A DNA stretch of 64,000 nucleotides from CAVQKZ01 sp963837325. Its GTDB lineage: Bacteria; Actinomycetota; Actinomycetes; Mycobacteriales; Jatrophihabitantaceae. Below the pieces are notes generated by a model. It was not told where the DNA came from and ran no database searches. It saw only the letters and a program-made list of their open reading frames with translations. The position numbers and the translations under genes were made by a program. The stretch's first letter is position 1. Every line of letters starts with the position of its first letter. The stretch lies in NCBI GenBank assembly GCA_963837325.1, contig CAWIMV010000001.1:1488001-1552000 (forward strand). Direction: 5' to 3'. Of this stretch, positions 49,954 through 58,398 are shown piece after piece.

Positions 49954-51346
49954 GTGTCCGCCAGTGTCGTCTCGAACAGCTGCCGGCTGACGATCATCTC
50001 CTCGACCCGGCGCGCCGACCTCGCGGTACCGGTCCAAACGTCGATCGCCGAACTGTTGTCGATCGTCGTCTCCGGCCTTGGGCCGGATGCAGCCGACACC
50101 GGAGCGGCCGAAGGCGGCTGGGTGCTCCAGCGGGCGACGGAGCCGCCGCTGGACCCCTCGACGAGCGTCGCCGCCTGCCAACTGCGCGACGGTGACGTGC
50201 TGCACTTGCGCACTCGGGCGACACAGCTGCCCGAGGTGGCGTTCGACGACGTGCTCGACGCGGTGGCCAGCGGCGTGCTCAGTCGCACGGCCCGATGGCA
50301 GCCGGCGCACACGATGCACGGGGCGGTCGGCTTCGCAGCAGCACTGCTGACGTATGCGCTGGTCACCGCGCTGCTCATCGGGCCCGAGTGGGCCCCGCCG
50401 GCTGTTACTGCCGGCGTCGGAGCCGTGCTGCTGATGGTCGCGGCGGCCGCGGTCGGCCGGGCTTATCGTCGGCGCGGCCCGGCCCTGGTGGCGGCGACTC
50501 TTCGCGGTCGCGTTCGCCACTGCGAGCGGGGCGATGGCCGTCGGCGGTACGCATCGAGTGTGGGCGTTCGGAGCGCCTCAGCTGCTGGTCGGCACGTGCG
50601 CGGCCGCCCTCGCCGCCACGGTGGCGCTGCTTGTGCTGGGTTTGGGCGTCGCCGGACTCGTGGCGACCGTCACGGCCGCCCTACTGACCGCGATCGGCAC
50701 CGCGATTGCTTCGGCCACGACGTTGAGCGCCGTCGGCACCGCCGCCGTCGTCGCCACCGCCGCCCTCGCGATCTCGCCGCTGCTGGCAACGCTGTCCTTC
50801 AAGTTGTCCCGCTTGCCGTTGCCGGCTATCCCGGCCGACGCGGCGGATCTGCGCCGGGAGACCGGCACGATCGACGCCAATCGGATTCTCGGCCAGGCCG
50901 TGCGCGCCGATCAGGTGCTCACCGGCCTGGTGGGTGGGGTGGCGCTGGCCATCGCCGGCGCGGCGGTGCTGCTTGCGACCGGCGGTGCCAGTGAGCGGGT
51001 GCTCGCGGTCGTACTCGGCCTCATCTGCCTGCTGCGAGCGCGGCTGTTCAGCGGTCGGGGCCAGCGCGGATTCCTCCTCACGGCCGGCGGCGCCGCGTTG
51101 CTCGCGGTGTCGGTAACCGGCGTCGCGGACCAGCACGGCCTGGCTCGTCTCTTGGCCTTCGCGATCCCGGCCGTCGTAGTGGCAATCGTGCTGTTCGCGC
51201 TGGCTGTCGCTCTTCCGGGCCGACGATATGCGCCACCGTGGTCGCGCAGCGCCGACATCGTCGAATCGCTGCTGGTCCTGTCTGTCATCCCGCTCGCGCT
51301 CGCCGTCATGGGCGTGTACGGAGCCATTCGCGTCGCCTCGAGCTGA
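49954..51346 (+). pseudogene. eccD: EccD type VII membrane channel, frameshifted as read
   Basis: The GTG at 49954 has AGGAGGAT upstream. The first frame encodes the ubiquitin-like domain (about residues 1-85, CRLTIISSTRRADLAVPV) and the first two helices. It turns to Arg-rich nonsense near 50480. The next frame continues with WWRRLFAVAFATASGAMAVG and about nine further helices to 51346. Total span is one base more than a multiple of three, giving about 463 residues, normal for EccD. A one-base indel or read error near 50475-50500 would restore it. EccD forms the inner-membrane channel. Confidence 0.85.
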
Positions 51347-51375
51347 GGACCGTCCGCGACCGCAGCGCCGATCCT

Positions 51376-52005
51376 TCAGCGCGCGAGTTCGAGTACCTGG
51401 GCCTCGGCCGGCGTGGGGTCGAGGGAGAGGTACGCCAGTCGCCCCCTTCGCAGCAGTGCGAACACCCCGGGCGAGAGGGTCGCCAGTGGCGCCGACTCCG
51501 CCGCGCCGACGCCGAACGCTGCCCCCACGGCGTCGGTCAACGCCGGGGGGACGGGACCGAACATGGCCACGTCGGCGTGGGCCAGCGTCGGCAGGTCGGC
51601 CGGGGTCCAGTGCGTGCGCACGTCGAGTCGGCAATGCCATGGGCGGACCTCCGCAGTCGAGCGGGCCTCGTCGGGCCGGTCGTCGACGATGAGGGTTGGC
51701 CCACCCGTCGACGGTAGCGCTTGCCCCGGGCGGACGATGTGCGTCTCCGAGCCGTGGCGCAGCAGCGGTCCCCAGAGTTGTGGCCGCGCGGTGACCACCT
51801 GCACCGCGGCGCCGGCCGTGGCGGTCCGAACCGCCAGCAGCTGGGCCGGCCCGACCGGTGCGGCCAGGACGATACGGGTGCCTGCCGAGCGGAACAGGCG
51901 CAGCGACACCGGTCCGGCCGGTCCGACCCCAACGTGGACGCCGGACGGCGGCGCGGCGACCGCCGCGTCAGCGCTCAACTGGATTCGCACTGCACCACGC
52001 CGCAT
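51376..52005 (-). CDS. Uncharacterised protein of the ESX locus
   Basis: 209 residues from the ATG at 52005 (a GTG at 52014 is possible). Soluble, no signal peptide or membrane helix. Contains GVHVGVGPAGPVSLRLFRSA, VQVVTARPQLWGPLL, HIVRPGQALP, GPTLIVDDRPDE and MFGPVPPALTDA. I do not recognise the family with certainty. It lies between eccD and eccE, convergent with eccD, probably in one operon with eccE, which points to a role in the secretion machine or its substrates. Confidence 0.7.
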   Translation of the reverse strand: MRRGAVRIQLSADAAVAAPPSGVHVGVGPAGPVSLRLFRSAGTRIVLAAPVGPAQLLAVRTATAGAAVQVVTARPQLWGPLLRHGSETHIVRPGQALPSTGGPTLIVDDRPDEARSTAEVRPWHCRLDVRTHWTPADLPTLAHADVAMFGPVPPALTDAVGAAFGVGAAESAPLATLSPGVFALLRRGRLAYLSLDPTPAEAQVLELAR

Positions 52006-52017
52006 TTGCCGCACCCC

Positions 52018-52059
52018 CTCGCCTGATCAAACCGACTCGCCTGATCAAACCGACTCGCC
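52018..52059. repeat. 18-bp tandem repeat at the end of eccE
   Basis: CTCGCCTGATCAAACCGA at 52018-52035 and 52036-52053, plus the first six bases of a third unit. It duplicates the last codons and stop of eccE (TGATCA). Confidence 0.85.
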
Positions 52060-53136
52060 GACGCCGAGCGGGGTCGTGGCCCGCAGCAGCGGTGCCTGTT
52101 CGCCGTCGAGTCGTTGGACAACCAGGCCGAAGGCCCGGGCGATACGCGAGAGCCAGTCGATCGCCCCAGCCTCAGCCACCGAGTCCGGGCCGCTCAGGCG
52201 CATGAGCAACGTGGCCACGACGTCGGCCGCGCCCGCGGCCGGTTGAAGGAGCAGGGTCGTGGCCACAACCGGCGTGGGCGCGGCAGCAGCCAACCGGGCG
52301 ATGCGGTCCATGACGTCGGCCCCGTCGCCGCTGATCGCGAAGACGGTCGACCAGGTACCGGCAACGCGCACGTCGCGCCAGGATTCGACGCTCCTCGGCG
52401 CCCGTCGGCCGGCCGACGGCGTGCTCGGACCCAGCCACGTCGCGAACAGCGCCGCCACGGCCTGTTCGTCGAGCCGCCGCACCGACAAGCCGGCCGTGGA
52501 CAGCGCCCGTTCGGCGTGCACGGCACAACGACGCAGGATCTGGTGCACCGCCGCCTCGCTGCCACCGCGCGCGGCGATAGCGTCGGCGGCGCGCCGGGTG
52601 TCGAGGGTGAGCAGGCAGTAGCGCGCCGCGAGCGGGGTCGCCGGGGCCACGGGGCCGGCCGGCGCGTAGGCCGGCAGCTGAGCCGGTGCGGTCAACGTCA
52701 CCAGCCGCACGCTGGACAGCCGCACGTCTTCCACCGCCAGCAACCGCCCCAAGAGTTCGACCGGAACCGGGGCGTCGTCGTTGAAGACCCCGTCCAGCCC
52801 GAGGACGAGCGGAAGGCACCAGGTGGTACCCGATCGCACCACCCCGATGCGGCTGCCATCCCCGCCGCCCGGCACGGACTCCACCTGGTACTCGCCGAAC
52901 AGGCCGGCCAACCCGTTCAGGCGGCCCCTTCGCCGGCGTCGGCGCAGCAAGGCGAACCACGACAGCGCGAGCTGGTACAGCCAGCGACGCCGTACCGGCA
53001 CGACGGCACTCAGCGTGAGCGCAACGGCCACCACGGCCCCCACGATCGGCCACCCGCCACCTTCGGCAAGACCACCCAGGACGGCTGCCGCCCCCAGTTC
53101 CAGGAGGATCAGTTGCGCGCGGGTCAGTTGCGGCAC
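52045..53136 (-). CDS. eccE: Type VII secretion protein EccE
   Basis: 363 residues from the GTG at 53136 with GGAGGA upstream; an ATG at 53178 gives 377. Two N-terminal helices (LILLELGAAAVLGGLAEGG and WPIVGAVVAVALTLSAVVPV) are followed by RRRWLYQLALSWFALLRRRR and a soluble domain with EDVRLSSVRLVTLTAPAQLP, LTLDTRRAADAI and a C-terminal GLVVQRLDGEQAPLLRAT. Matches EccE, a peripheral membrane part of ESX complexes absent from mycobacterial ESX-4. Divergent from eccB. Confidence 0.85.
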   Translation of the reverse strand: MPQLTRAQLILLELGAAAVLGGLAEGGGWPIVGAVVAVALTLSAVVPVRRRWLYQLALSWFALLRRRRRRGRLNGLAGLFGEYQVESVPGGGDGSRIGVVRSGTTWCLPLVLGLDGVFNDDAPVPVELLGRLLAVEDVRLSSVRLVTLTAPAQLPAYAPAGPVAPATPLAARYCLLTLDTRRAADAIAARGGSEAAVHQILRRCAVHAERALSTAGLSVRRLDEQAVAALFATWLGPSTPSAGRRAPRSVESWRDVRVAGTWSTVFAISGDGADVMDRIARLAAAAPTPVVATTLLLQPAAGAADVVATLLMRLSGPDSVAEAGAIDWLSRIARAFGLVVQRLDGEQAPLLRATTPLGVGESV

Positions 53137-53270
53137 GCGTCCTCCGATCCTCGCCGCCCGATTCGGCGCCCAGATCATCGCAGGTCAGGTCCGGATGCCC
53201 CGGCCCGTATCCTTCTGCCGTATCCGACAGCGTGTCGACCGCCTGATGACCGGGCGTTGAGAGGAGCGCC

Positions 53271-54686
53271 GTGCAGACGCGCCGCGACCAGCTGCAGGCC
53301 TACCGCTTCCTCAACCGACGGGCCTTGGCCGCGCTGGTCACCGGTGAGCCCGATGTCGTGGAACCCCCGATGCGCCGGCTGACGGTCACCACCATCTCCG
53401 GAATCATGATCGCGATCCTGATCGCGGTGGGCTTCGCCCTCTTCGGAGTGCTCAAGCCAACGCCCGGTGACAAATGGAAGGAAGCGGGCGCGATCATCGT
53501 CGAGCGGGAGACCGGCGCGCGCTACGTGCTGATCGACAACGTGCTGCATCCCGCGCTGAACTACTCGTCCGCGGTTCTGGCAGTGGGCACCAACCAGTCC
53601 GCCCACGTTGTCCTGGTGGACCGCAGCGACCTCAAGGGTGCGCGGCGCGGAGCAACGGTTGGCATCGACGGCATTCCGGACTCGCTGCCGTCCGCGAAGA
53701 GCTTGGTCAAATCGCCGTGGACGGTGTGCTCACGGCTGCAAGGCGGCCTCGCCGACCAGCTGACCGCGCGGGTCAGCGTCCTCGTCGGCTCCGACGCCCG
53801 GTCCCGGCCGATGCCGGCGAACCGGGCCGCGCTCGTGCGCGCCATCACCGGCGGCGGTTCCTATCTGCTCTGGCACGGGCAGCGGCTGGCCATCGACTCG
53901 GCCAGCGTCGCGACGTCATTGGGTCTGCAGAACGCGGCGAGCATGGCGGTCGGCACCGCGTTCCTCGACGCCGTGCCACCGGGGCCGGTGCTGCGCGCGC
54001 CGGAAGTGCCGAACGTCAAGACGACGGCACCCATCGTCGTCGGGAACGCCCATCCTCTCGTCGGCCAACTGCTGCACGTCACCGACAACGACCAATCGTT
54101 CCTGGTCCTGGCCGACGGCGTGGCCGCCCTCGACGACGTCCAGACCGCGCTGCTCCGCACGCTGCCGATCGGCCCGGGGAACCGGCCGCTGGCGCCGGTG
54201 GACACCACGGAGAACGTCGCCTTGGGGCTGCCGCAGTCACGGACCGACTGGAACGCCGTCGCCGCGCAGCTCGCCGGGCTACCGTCCACGACGCCGCAGC
54301 TGGCCGAGACCGCGGCCCAGAACGGCGGCGTATGTGCTGTCTACCGGAACGGAGCGATCCAGCCGGCTTTCGCGATACCGCCGAGCCAGCTGCCGACATT
54401 CGCGGCCAGCACCATCACCGAATCGGCGCAATCGCGGCAGGGCCTTGCCGACCGCGTCGTGCTCGGGCCCGGCAGTGCTGCCGTCGCGCGAGTGCGCGAC
54501 GGCTCCCCGACGGTCTTCGTCATCGCCGAGCCGGGAAAGAAGTTCGCGGTGACCTCATCGGACGTGCTGGGCGGGTTCGGTTACGGTGCATTCAAGCCGG
54601 TTTCGTTGCCGGTTCAGCTACTTCCGCTGATACCGACCGGCCCCGCGCTCGACCCGACGGCGGCCAGACGGCCGGTAACCGGGTGA
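53271..54686 (+). CDS. eccB: Type VII secretion protein EccB
   Basis: 471 residues from the GTG at 53271 (GAGAGGAG upstream). A short start (QTRRDQLQAYRFLNRR) typical of EccB leads into one membrane helix (ISGIMIAILIAVGFALFGVL) and a large periplasmic domain. That domain holds a PGDKWKEAGAIIVERETGAR region and conserved cysteines (SPWTVCSRL and GGVCAVYR). EccB links the inner-membrane complex outward and may have ATPase activity. Upstream of the WXG100 pair by 130 bases. Confidence 0.95.
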   Translation: MQTRRDQLQAYRFLNRRALAALVTGEPDVVEPPMRRLTVTTISGIMIAILIAVGFALFGVLKPTPGDKWKEAGAIIVERETGARYVLIDNVLHPALNYSSAVLAVGTNQSAHVVLVDRSDLKGARRGATVGIDGIPDSLPSAKSLVKSPWTVCSRLQGGLADQLTARVSVLVGSDARSRPMPANRAALVRAITGGGSYLLWHGQRLAIDSASVATSLGLQNAASMAVGTAFLDAVPPGPVLRAPEVPNVKTTAPIVVGNAHPLVGQLLHVTDNDQSFLVLADGVAALDDVQTALLRTLPIGPGNRPLAPVDTTENVALGLPQSRTDWNAVAAQLAGLPSTTPQLAETAAQNGGVCAVYRNGAIQPAFAIPPSQLPTFAASTITESAQSRQGLADRVVLGPGSAAVARVRDGSPTVFVIAEPGKKFAVTSSDVLGGFGYGAFKPVSLPVQLLPLIPTGPALDPTAARRPVTG

Positions 54687-54816
54687 GGGGCGGAGCGCAA
54701 CCGGTTCATGGCGCGACACTCCCTCTGCCCCGATGGCGTTATTCCCGGCGCTTTGGGTATGTTATGGGCGCTCGGAAGATCCGAATCCAACTTATTCCAC
54801 CAGGAGGGGGCTCATC

Positions 54817-55128
54817 GTGGCTCAGTACACCACTAGCCAGGAGGCCATGGCGCAAGGCGCCAACAAGGTTGACGACGCCGCGACGCAGATTCAGGGACAC
54901 ATCTCGAATCTCCGCTCCGAGGTCGAAACCATGATGGGTGGCTGGCGCGGCGAAGCCGCTTCGACCTTCGTTCAGGTCCACGATGCTTTCGAGCAGCAGG
55001 CCAACAAGATCAACAACGCGCTTCGGCAGATGCACGCGGCGCTGCGCAGCACGCATCAGACCTACGGCACGCAAGAGTCCAACCAGACCCAGACCCTGTC
55101 CGGCCTCGCCGGTCAGATCAACGCCTGA
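54817..55128 (+). CDS. WXG100-family protein 1 (EsxB/EsxA-like)
   Basis: 103 residues from the GTG at 54817 behind AGGAGGGG. Helical hairpin with the turn MMGGWRGEAASTF, the WxG motif at about W46. The C-terminal helix is QQANKINNALRQMHAALRST. Probably forms a heterodimer with the following WXG100 protein as a secreted pair. Coding region is AT-richer than most neighbours, as is common for esx genes. Confidence 0.93.
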   Translation: MAQYTTSQEAMAQGANKVDDAATQIQGHISNLRSEVETMMGGWRGEAASTFVQVHDAFEQQANKINNALRQMHAALRSTHQTYGTQESNQTQTLSGLAGQINA

Positions 55129-55151
55129 TCGCCAAGGAGAACCGACCAATC

Positions 55152-55439
55152 ATGGGTGAAATCCACGTCCAGTTCGAGTCCCTGCAGGCCGGCGAGCAAG
55201 GCATCCGCAACAACTACGCCAAGCTGACTGCCACCCTCGAGCAGCTCGAGAGCGACCTCCAGCCGATGATCAGCACCTGGAGCGGCGCCGCGCAGGAGGC
55301 CTATCTGGCCTGCAAGAAGCAGTGGGACGATGCCGCCGTCGCACTCTCTCTGGTCCTCAACAACATCGGCCAGGCCGTCGGCCAAGCCCACGAGAACTAC
55401 ACCGCGGCGGAGACCGCGGCCCGCAACAACTGGAGTTGA
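55152..55439 (+). CDS. WXG100-family protein 2 (EsxA/EsxB-like)
   Basis: 95 residues. Turn motif STWSGAAQEAYLACKKQW includes WSG. The C-terminal end NYTAAETAARNNWS carries YTAAE, which fits the YxxxD/E secretion signal recognised by EccC, so this is likely the partner with the export signal. 23 bases after the first WXG100 gene; an unusually strong terminator follows. Confidence 0.94.
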   Translation: MGEIHVQFESLQAGEQGIRNNYAKLTATLEQLESDLQPMISTWSGAAQEAYLACKKQWDDAAVALSLVLNNIGQAVGQAHENYTAAETAARNNWS

Positions 55440-55446
55440 GCTCAAG

Positions 55447-55476
55447 CGCGCGGTGGGGCTGTGGCCCCACCGCGCG
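55447..55476 (+). terminator. 13-bp hairpin after the WXG100 pair
   Basis: CGCGCGGTGGGGC (55447-55459), loop TGTG, GCCCCACCGCGCG (55464-55476), eight bases past the stop. It could raise esx expression relative to the downstream secreted genes. Confidence 0.8.
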
Positions 55477-55542
55477 TCGGGCTGACCTGGCCGCACGCAA
55501 TCGGCGGCAGCGTCGGCAAATGCCATGGAGGGATCTGACCAA

Positions 55543-55899
55543 ATGGTCGCCAAGGACTTCGTCGTACACCCCAAAGCCCTGAATGCAGTCGCCGACCAGG
55601 TGGACGCCCTGCTCGCCGAGATCAACGGCGGCAGCGGCTACGTGGCCGGCAACGCGAAGGAGTTCGCCGCAGCCAGTGACATCGGCGGCCCGCTCGCGAC
55701 ATTCTGGGGCACGAGAGAGAACGTGTTCGCCGCGGCCTACCGGGATGCCCACGGTGCGATCACGACGACGTTTCAGGCCATCGAGCAGCAACTGACCAAT
55801 CTGGCCCGTTCGGCTCGCTCCACGGCCTCTGGTTACCAGAAGCAGGACTCCGCATCCAGCCACCAGGTGAAGCAGACGCTTCCCGACGACATCAGCTAG
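55543..55899 (+). CDS. EspC-like type VII secretion-associated protein
   Basis: 118 residues from the ATG at 55543 (GGAGGG upstream). Helical; FVVHPKALNAVADQVDALLA and a turn with GPLATFWGTRENVFAAAYRD suggest an EspC/DUF2580-type hairpin, the class of proteins secreted with ESX substrates. The family match is by overall pattern rather than a diagnostic motif. Confidence 0.75.
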   Translation: MVAKDFVVHPKALNAVADQVDALLAEINGGSGYVAGNAKEFAAASDIGGPLATFWGTRENVFAAAYRDAHGAITTTFQAIEQQLTNLARSARSTASGYQKQDSASSHQVKQTLPDDIS

Positions 55900-55918
55900 C
55901 TAGGAGGAACGGCTCACC

Positions 55919-57055
55919 ATGGTGGCAGGCGGAAAAGAACAGACAGTTACCACGCGGTCGGACGACTACAACGTCGTTGTCGACCATTACGGCAACGGCA
56001 AGGGCACCCGAGAGCAGTTCGAGAAGAGTGACCCCGGAGCGCTGGACACCACCATCCTGAAGCTCAAGCAGACCTCGGAGTTCGCCTCGCACCACATCGT
56101 GTCGCGGGTCCAGGCGATTCAGAAGGACCTCGAAGCCGCCTGGAGCGGCGCCAGCGCCGACGACGCCATCAAGATCATCGGGCTCATCGTCGACGACGCC
56201 AATTCGATCGGCACGAACACGGGGACCCTGCACAGCAGCCTCAACCAGTTCCGCGAGAACTGGAGTCAGATTCGCGGTCAGGCGATGCAGCTCGACGACG
56301 ATGACGACGCCGGTGCCAAGAAGGTCTTCGACGACTTCACCTCGGCCCAGGACCACAGCATGCACAGCATCCCGCCGGAGCTGTACTACCACACCCCGCT
56401 CAGCGGCAACGTCACCGACGGCGGCATCACCCCCGGCCCGGGTCCTGGCCCCGGTCCCGGCCCCGGCACCTTCCCCGGCCCCGGCCACTTTCCTGGCCCC
56501 GGTCCCAGCCCCAGCATCCATCCCGGTCCGGGTCACCTGCCTACCAGCCACCACCCGGGCCCTGGTGACTACCCCGGCCCTGGGGACTACCCCGGCCCGG
56601 GCAGCTATCCGGGCCCGGGCAGCTATCCGGGTCCCGGCACGACCGGCGGCACCGGCATCGGCGGGGCAACCGTTGACAGCGGCTCCACGCTGGCCGGCTA
56701 TGACAGCGGCGGCATCGGCGGCGGCGGCGCACTGGCCGGCGGCGGTGGACCCGGGGACCTCGGTACCGGCGGCATCGGCGGCGGCGGACTTGGTGCCGGC
56801 GGTGGGCTCGGCGCGGGCGGAGGCGTCGGCACGGGGTCGGCGACCGCTGGTCTGGGCGGCGGTGCGGCCGGAGGCGCCGGACCGGGCGGCGTGGGGGGTG
56901 GCGTCGGAGGCGCAGCCGCAGGCGGCCGCGGCATGATGATGCCGATGCAGGGCGGCGGTCAGGGCGGCGACGACGAGCGCGAGCGGGCTACCTGGCTGGC
57001 CGAGGATGACGATGTGTGGGGCGGCGATGACGCGCCGCCCGGCGTGATTGCGTGA
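55919..57055 (+). CDS. PPE-like protein with Pro-Gly and Gly-rich low-complexity regions
   Basis: 378 residues; strong AGGAGGAACGG upstream of the ATG. Residues 1-150 form a WXG-like helical domain with WSGASADDAIK at W75. Residues about 172-240 repeat Pro-Gly units (GPGPGP, DYPGPG, SYPGPG). Residues 241-345 are Gly-rich like PE_PGRS proteins. The C-terminus DDERERATWLAEDDDVWG is a short conserved end seen in actinobacterial ESX substrates. Likely a secreted substrate. Stop overlaps mycP by four bases. Confidence 0.85.
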   Translation: MVAGGKEQTVTTRSDDYNVVVDHYGNGKGTREQFEKSDPGALDTTILKLKQTSEFASHHIVSRVQAIQKDLEAAWSGASADDAIKIIGLIVDDANSIGTNTGTLHSSLNQFRENWSQIRGQAMQLDDDDDAGAKKVFDDFTSAQDHSMHSIPPELYYHTPLSGNVTDGGITPGPGPGPGPGPGTFPGPGHFPGPGPSPSIHPGPGHLPTSHHPGPGDYPGPGDYPGPGSYPGPGSYPGPGTTGGTGIGGATVDSGSTLAGYDSGGIGGGGALAGGGGPGDLGTGGIGGGGLGAGGGLGAGGGVGTGSATAGLGGGAAGGAGPGGVGGGVGGAAAGGRGMMMPMQGGGQGGDDERERATWLAEDDDVWGGDDAPPGVIA

Positions 57056-58362
57056 AGGTGCCCCCCTGCCTCGATGTGGTCCGTCGCGCTACGCGGCGGA
57101 CCACATCAGTTCTGCGCTCAGCGTTGGTCGGGGCGCTCGTCGCTTGTGTCGCCCTCATCGGCGCACCGGTCGTCAGTGCGGATGCGGCCGGCACGCTCGA
57201 CCCCGCGGGGTTGCGCAAGCAGGAGTGGTACCTCGGGGTTCTCGGTCTGGATCGCGTGTGGCCGCTGACCAAGGGCGCCGGGGTCACCGTTGCCGTGCTG
57301 GACCGTGGCGTCGATGCCTCCGTCGGTGACCTCCAGGGCGCGTTGCTGCCCGGCTTCGATGCCACCGGCAAGGGCGGCAACCCCGCCGTGGCCAACGACG
57401 ACGAGGGACACGGCACGCTGATGGCCGTGCGAATCGCCGGGCGAGGCATCAACCCCGGGATCATCGGGATCGCGCCGCAGGCCAAGATCCTGCCGGTGCT
57501 CATTCCGGCCGGCCTCGGGGACGGCAGCGACGAGGCGAACGCACTGGACCGGCTCAGCTCCGGACCGCATCCGCCGCAGGTCGTCAACATGTCCATCGGC
57601 AGCGCCGGGCCGTGCCCACCGCTACTGCAAAGTGCGGTCAAGACGGCCGTCGACAAGGGCCTGATCCTCGTCGCTTCGGCCGGCAACGAGGCCCAGGCCG
57701 GCAACCCGACGCAGTACCCGGCCAACTGCAAGGGCGTCATCGCCGTCGGAGCGTACGACAAGACCGGCACACCGTGGCCCAAGAGCGAGCGGCAGCCCTA
57801 CGTGGCCCTCGGCGCACCGGGTGTGAACCTGCCGGCCTACACCAAGCAACGGGTACTCGGTACGTCTGAGGGCACGAGCGATGCGGCTGCCATCGTGTCC
57901 GGTTCGTTCGCACTGCTGCGGGCGAAGTTCCCCACGATGCCTTCGCGGCAGTTGGTCGCGCGCATGCTGGCGACCGCGAGCACGAAGTATTTCAAGGGTC
58001 CCGGCTACGGTCAGTCCGGCGACGTCCTCGGCTTCGGCTTCGCGGTCGTGCATCAAGCCATCATCCGCAGCGTGCCGGCGAACGCCCCCAACCCGATCTA
58101 CGACGACTTGGCCAAGATCGACGCGCCACCGTCGAGCGACGGTGCCGGGTCCCGCTCGAATCCGCCCGGCGGCGGTGCCACGACCGTGCACGTCAGCTTC
58201 CCCGGCGGCTCGCATGCGAGTTCGAGCAAGTCCGGGTCGAGCAGCACCGGACTGTGGATAGGCCTTGGCGCAGCGGCGGTCGCCGCAGCCGCGGTAGCCG
58301 CCTGGTTCTTCGCCCGACGCGGACGGCGCAGCGGTCCAGCCACCCCGCCGGCGCAGTCCTGA
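57052..58362 (+). CDS. mycP: Mycosin (subtilisin-like S8 protease) 1
   Basis: 436 residues, GTG overlapping the preceding stop. N-terminal signal (VGALVACVALIGAPVVSADA), catalytic triad D84 (VLDRGVD), H120 (DEGHGT) and S276 (GTSDAAAIVSG), oxyanion N212. A Pro/Ser/Gly-rich linker and a C-terminal membrane helix (LWIGLGAAAVAAAAVAAWFF) anchor it outside the membrane. It is an essential part of ESX machinery. Confidence 0.96.
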   Translation: MKVPPCLDVVRRATRRTTSVLRSALVGALVACVALIGAPVVSADAAGTLDPAGLRKQEWYLGVLGLDRVWPLTKGAGVTVAVLDRGVDASVGDLQGALLPGFDATGKGGNPAVANDDEGHGTLMAVRIAGRGINPGIIGIAPQAKILPVLIPAGLGDGSDEANALDRLSSGPHPPQVVNMSIGSAGPCPPLLQSAVKTAVDKGLILVASAGNEAQAGNPTQYPANCKGVIAVGAYDKTGTPWPKSERQPYVALGAPGVNLPAYTKQRVLGTSEGTSDAAAIVSGSFALLRAKFPTMPSRQLVARMLATASTKYFKGPGYGQSGDVLGFGFAVVHQAIIRSVPANAPNPIYDDLAKIDAPPSSDGAGSRSNPPGGGATTVHVSFPGGSHASSSKSGSSSTGLWIGLGAAAVAAAAVAAWFFARRGRRSGPATPPAQS

Positions 58363-58398
58363 CCGACCGAGGACGAGGGCACCGGGAAGGATGGTGGC

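Noticed and set aside
56430..56680. CRISPR-like or minisatellite array in the Pro-Gly region
   Set aside because: Repeats are short, imperfect and in frame, encoding Pro-Gly units within a gene; no unique spacers.
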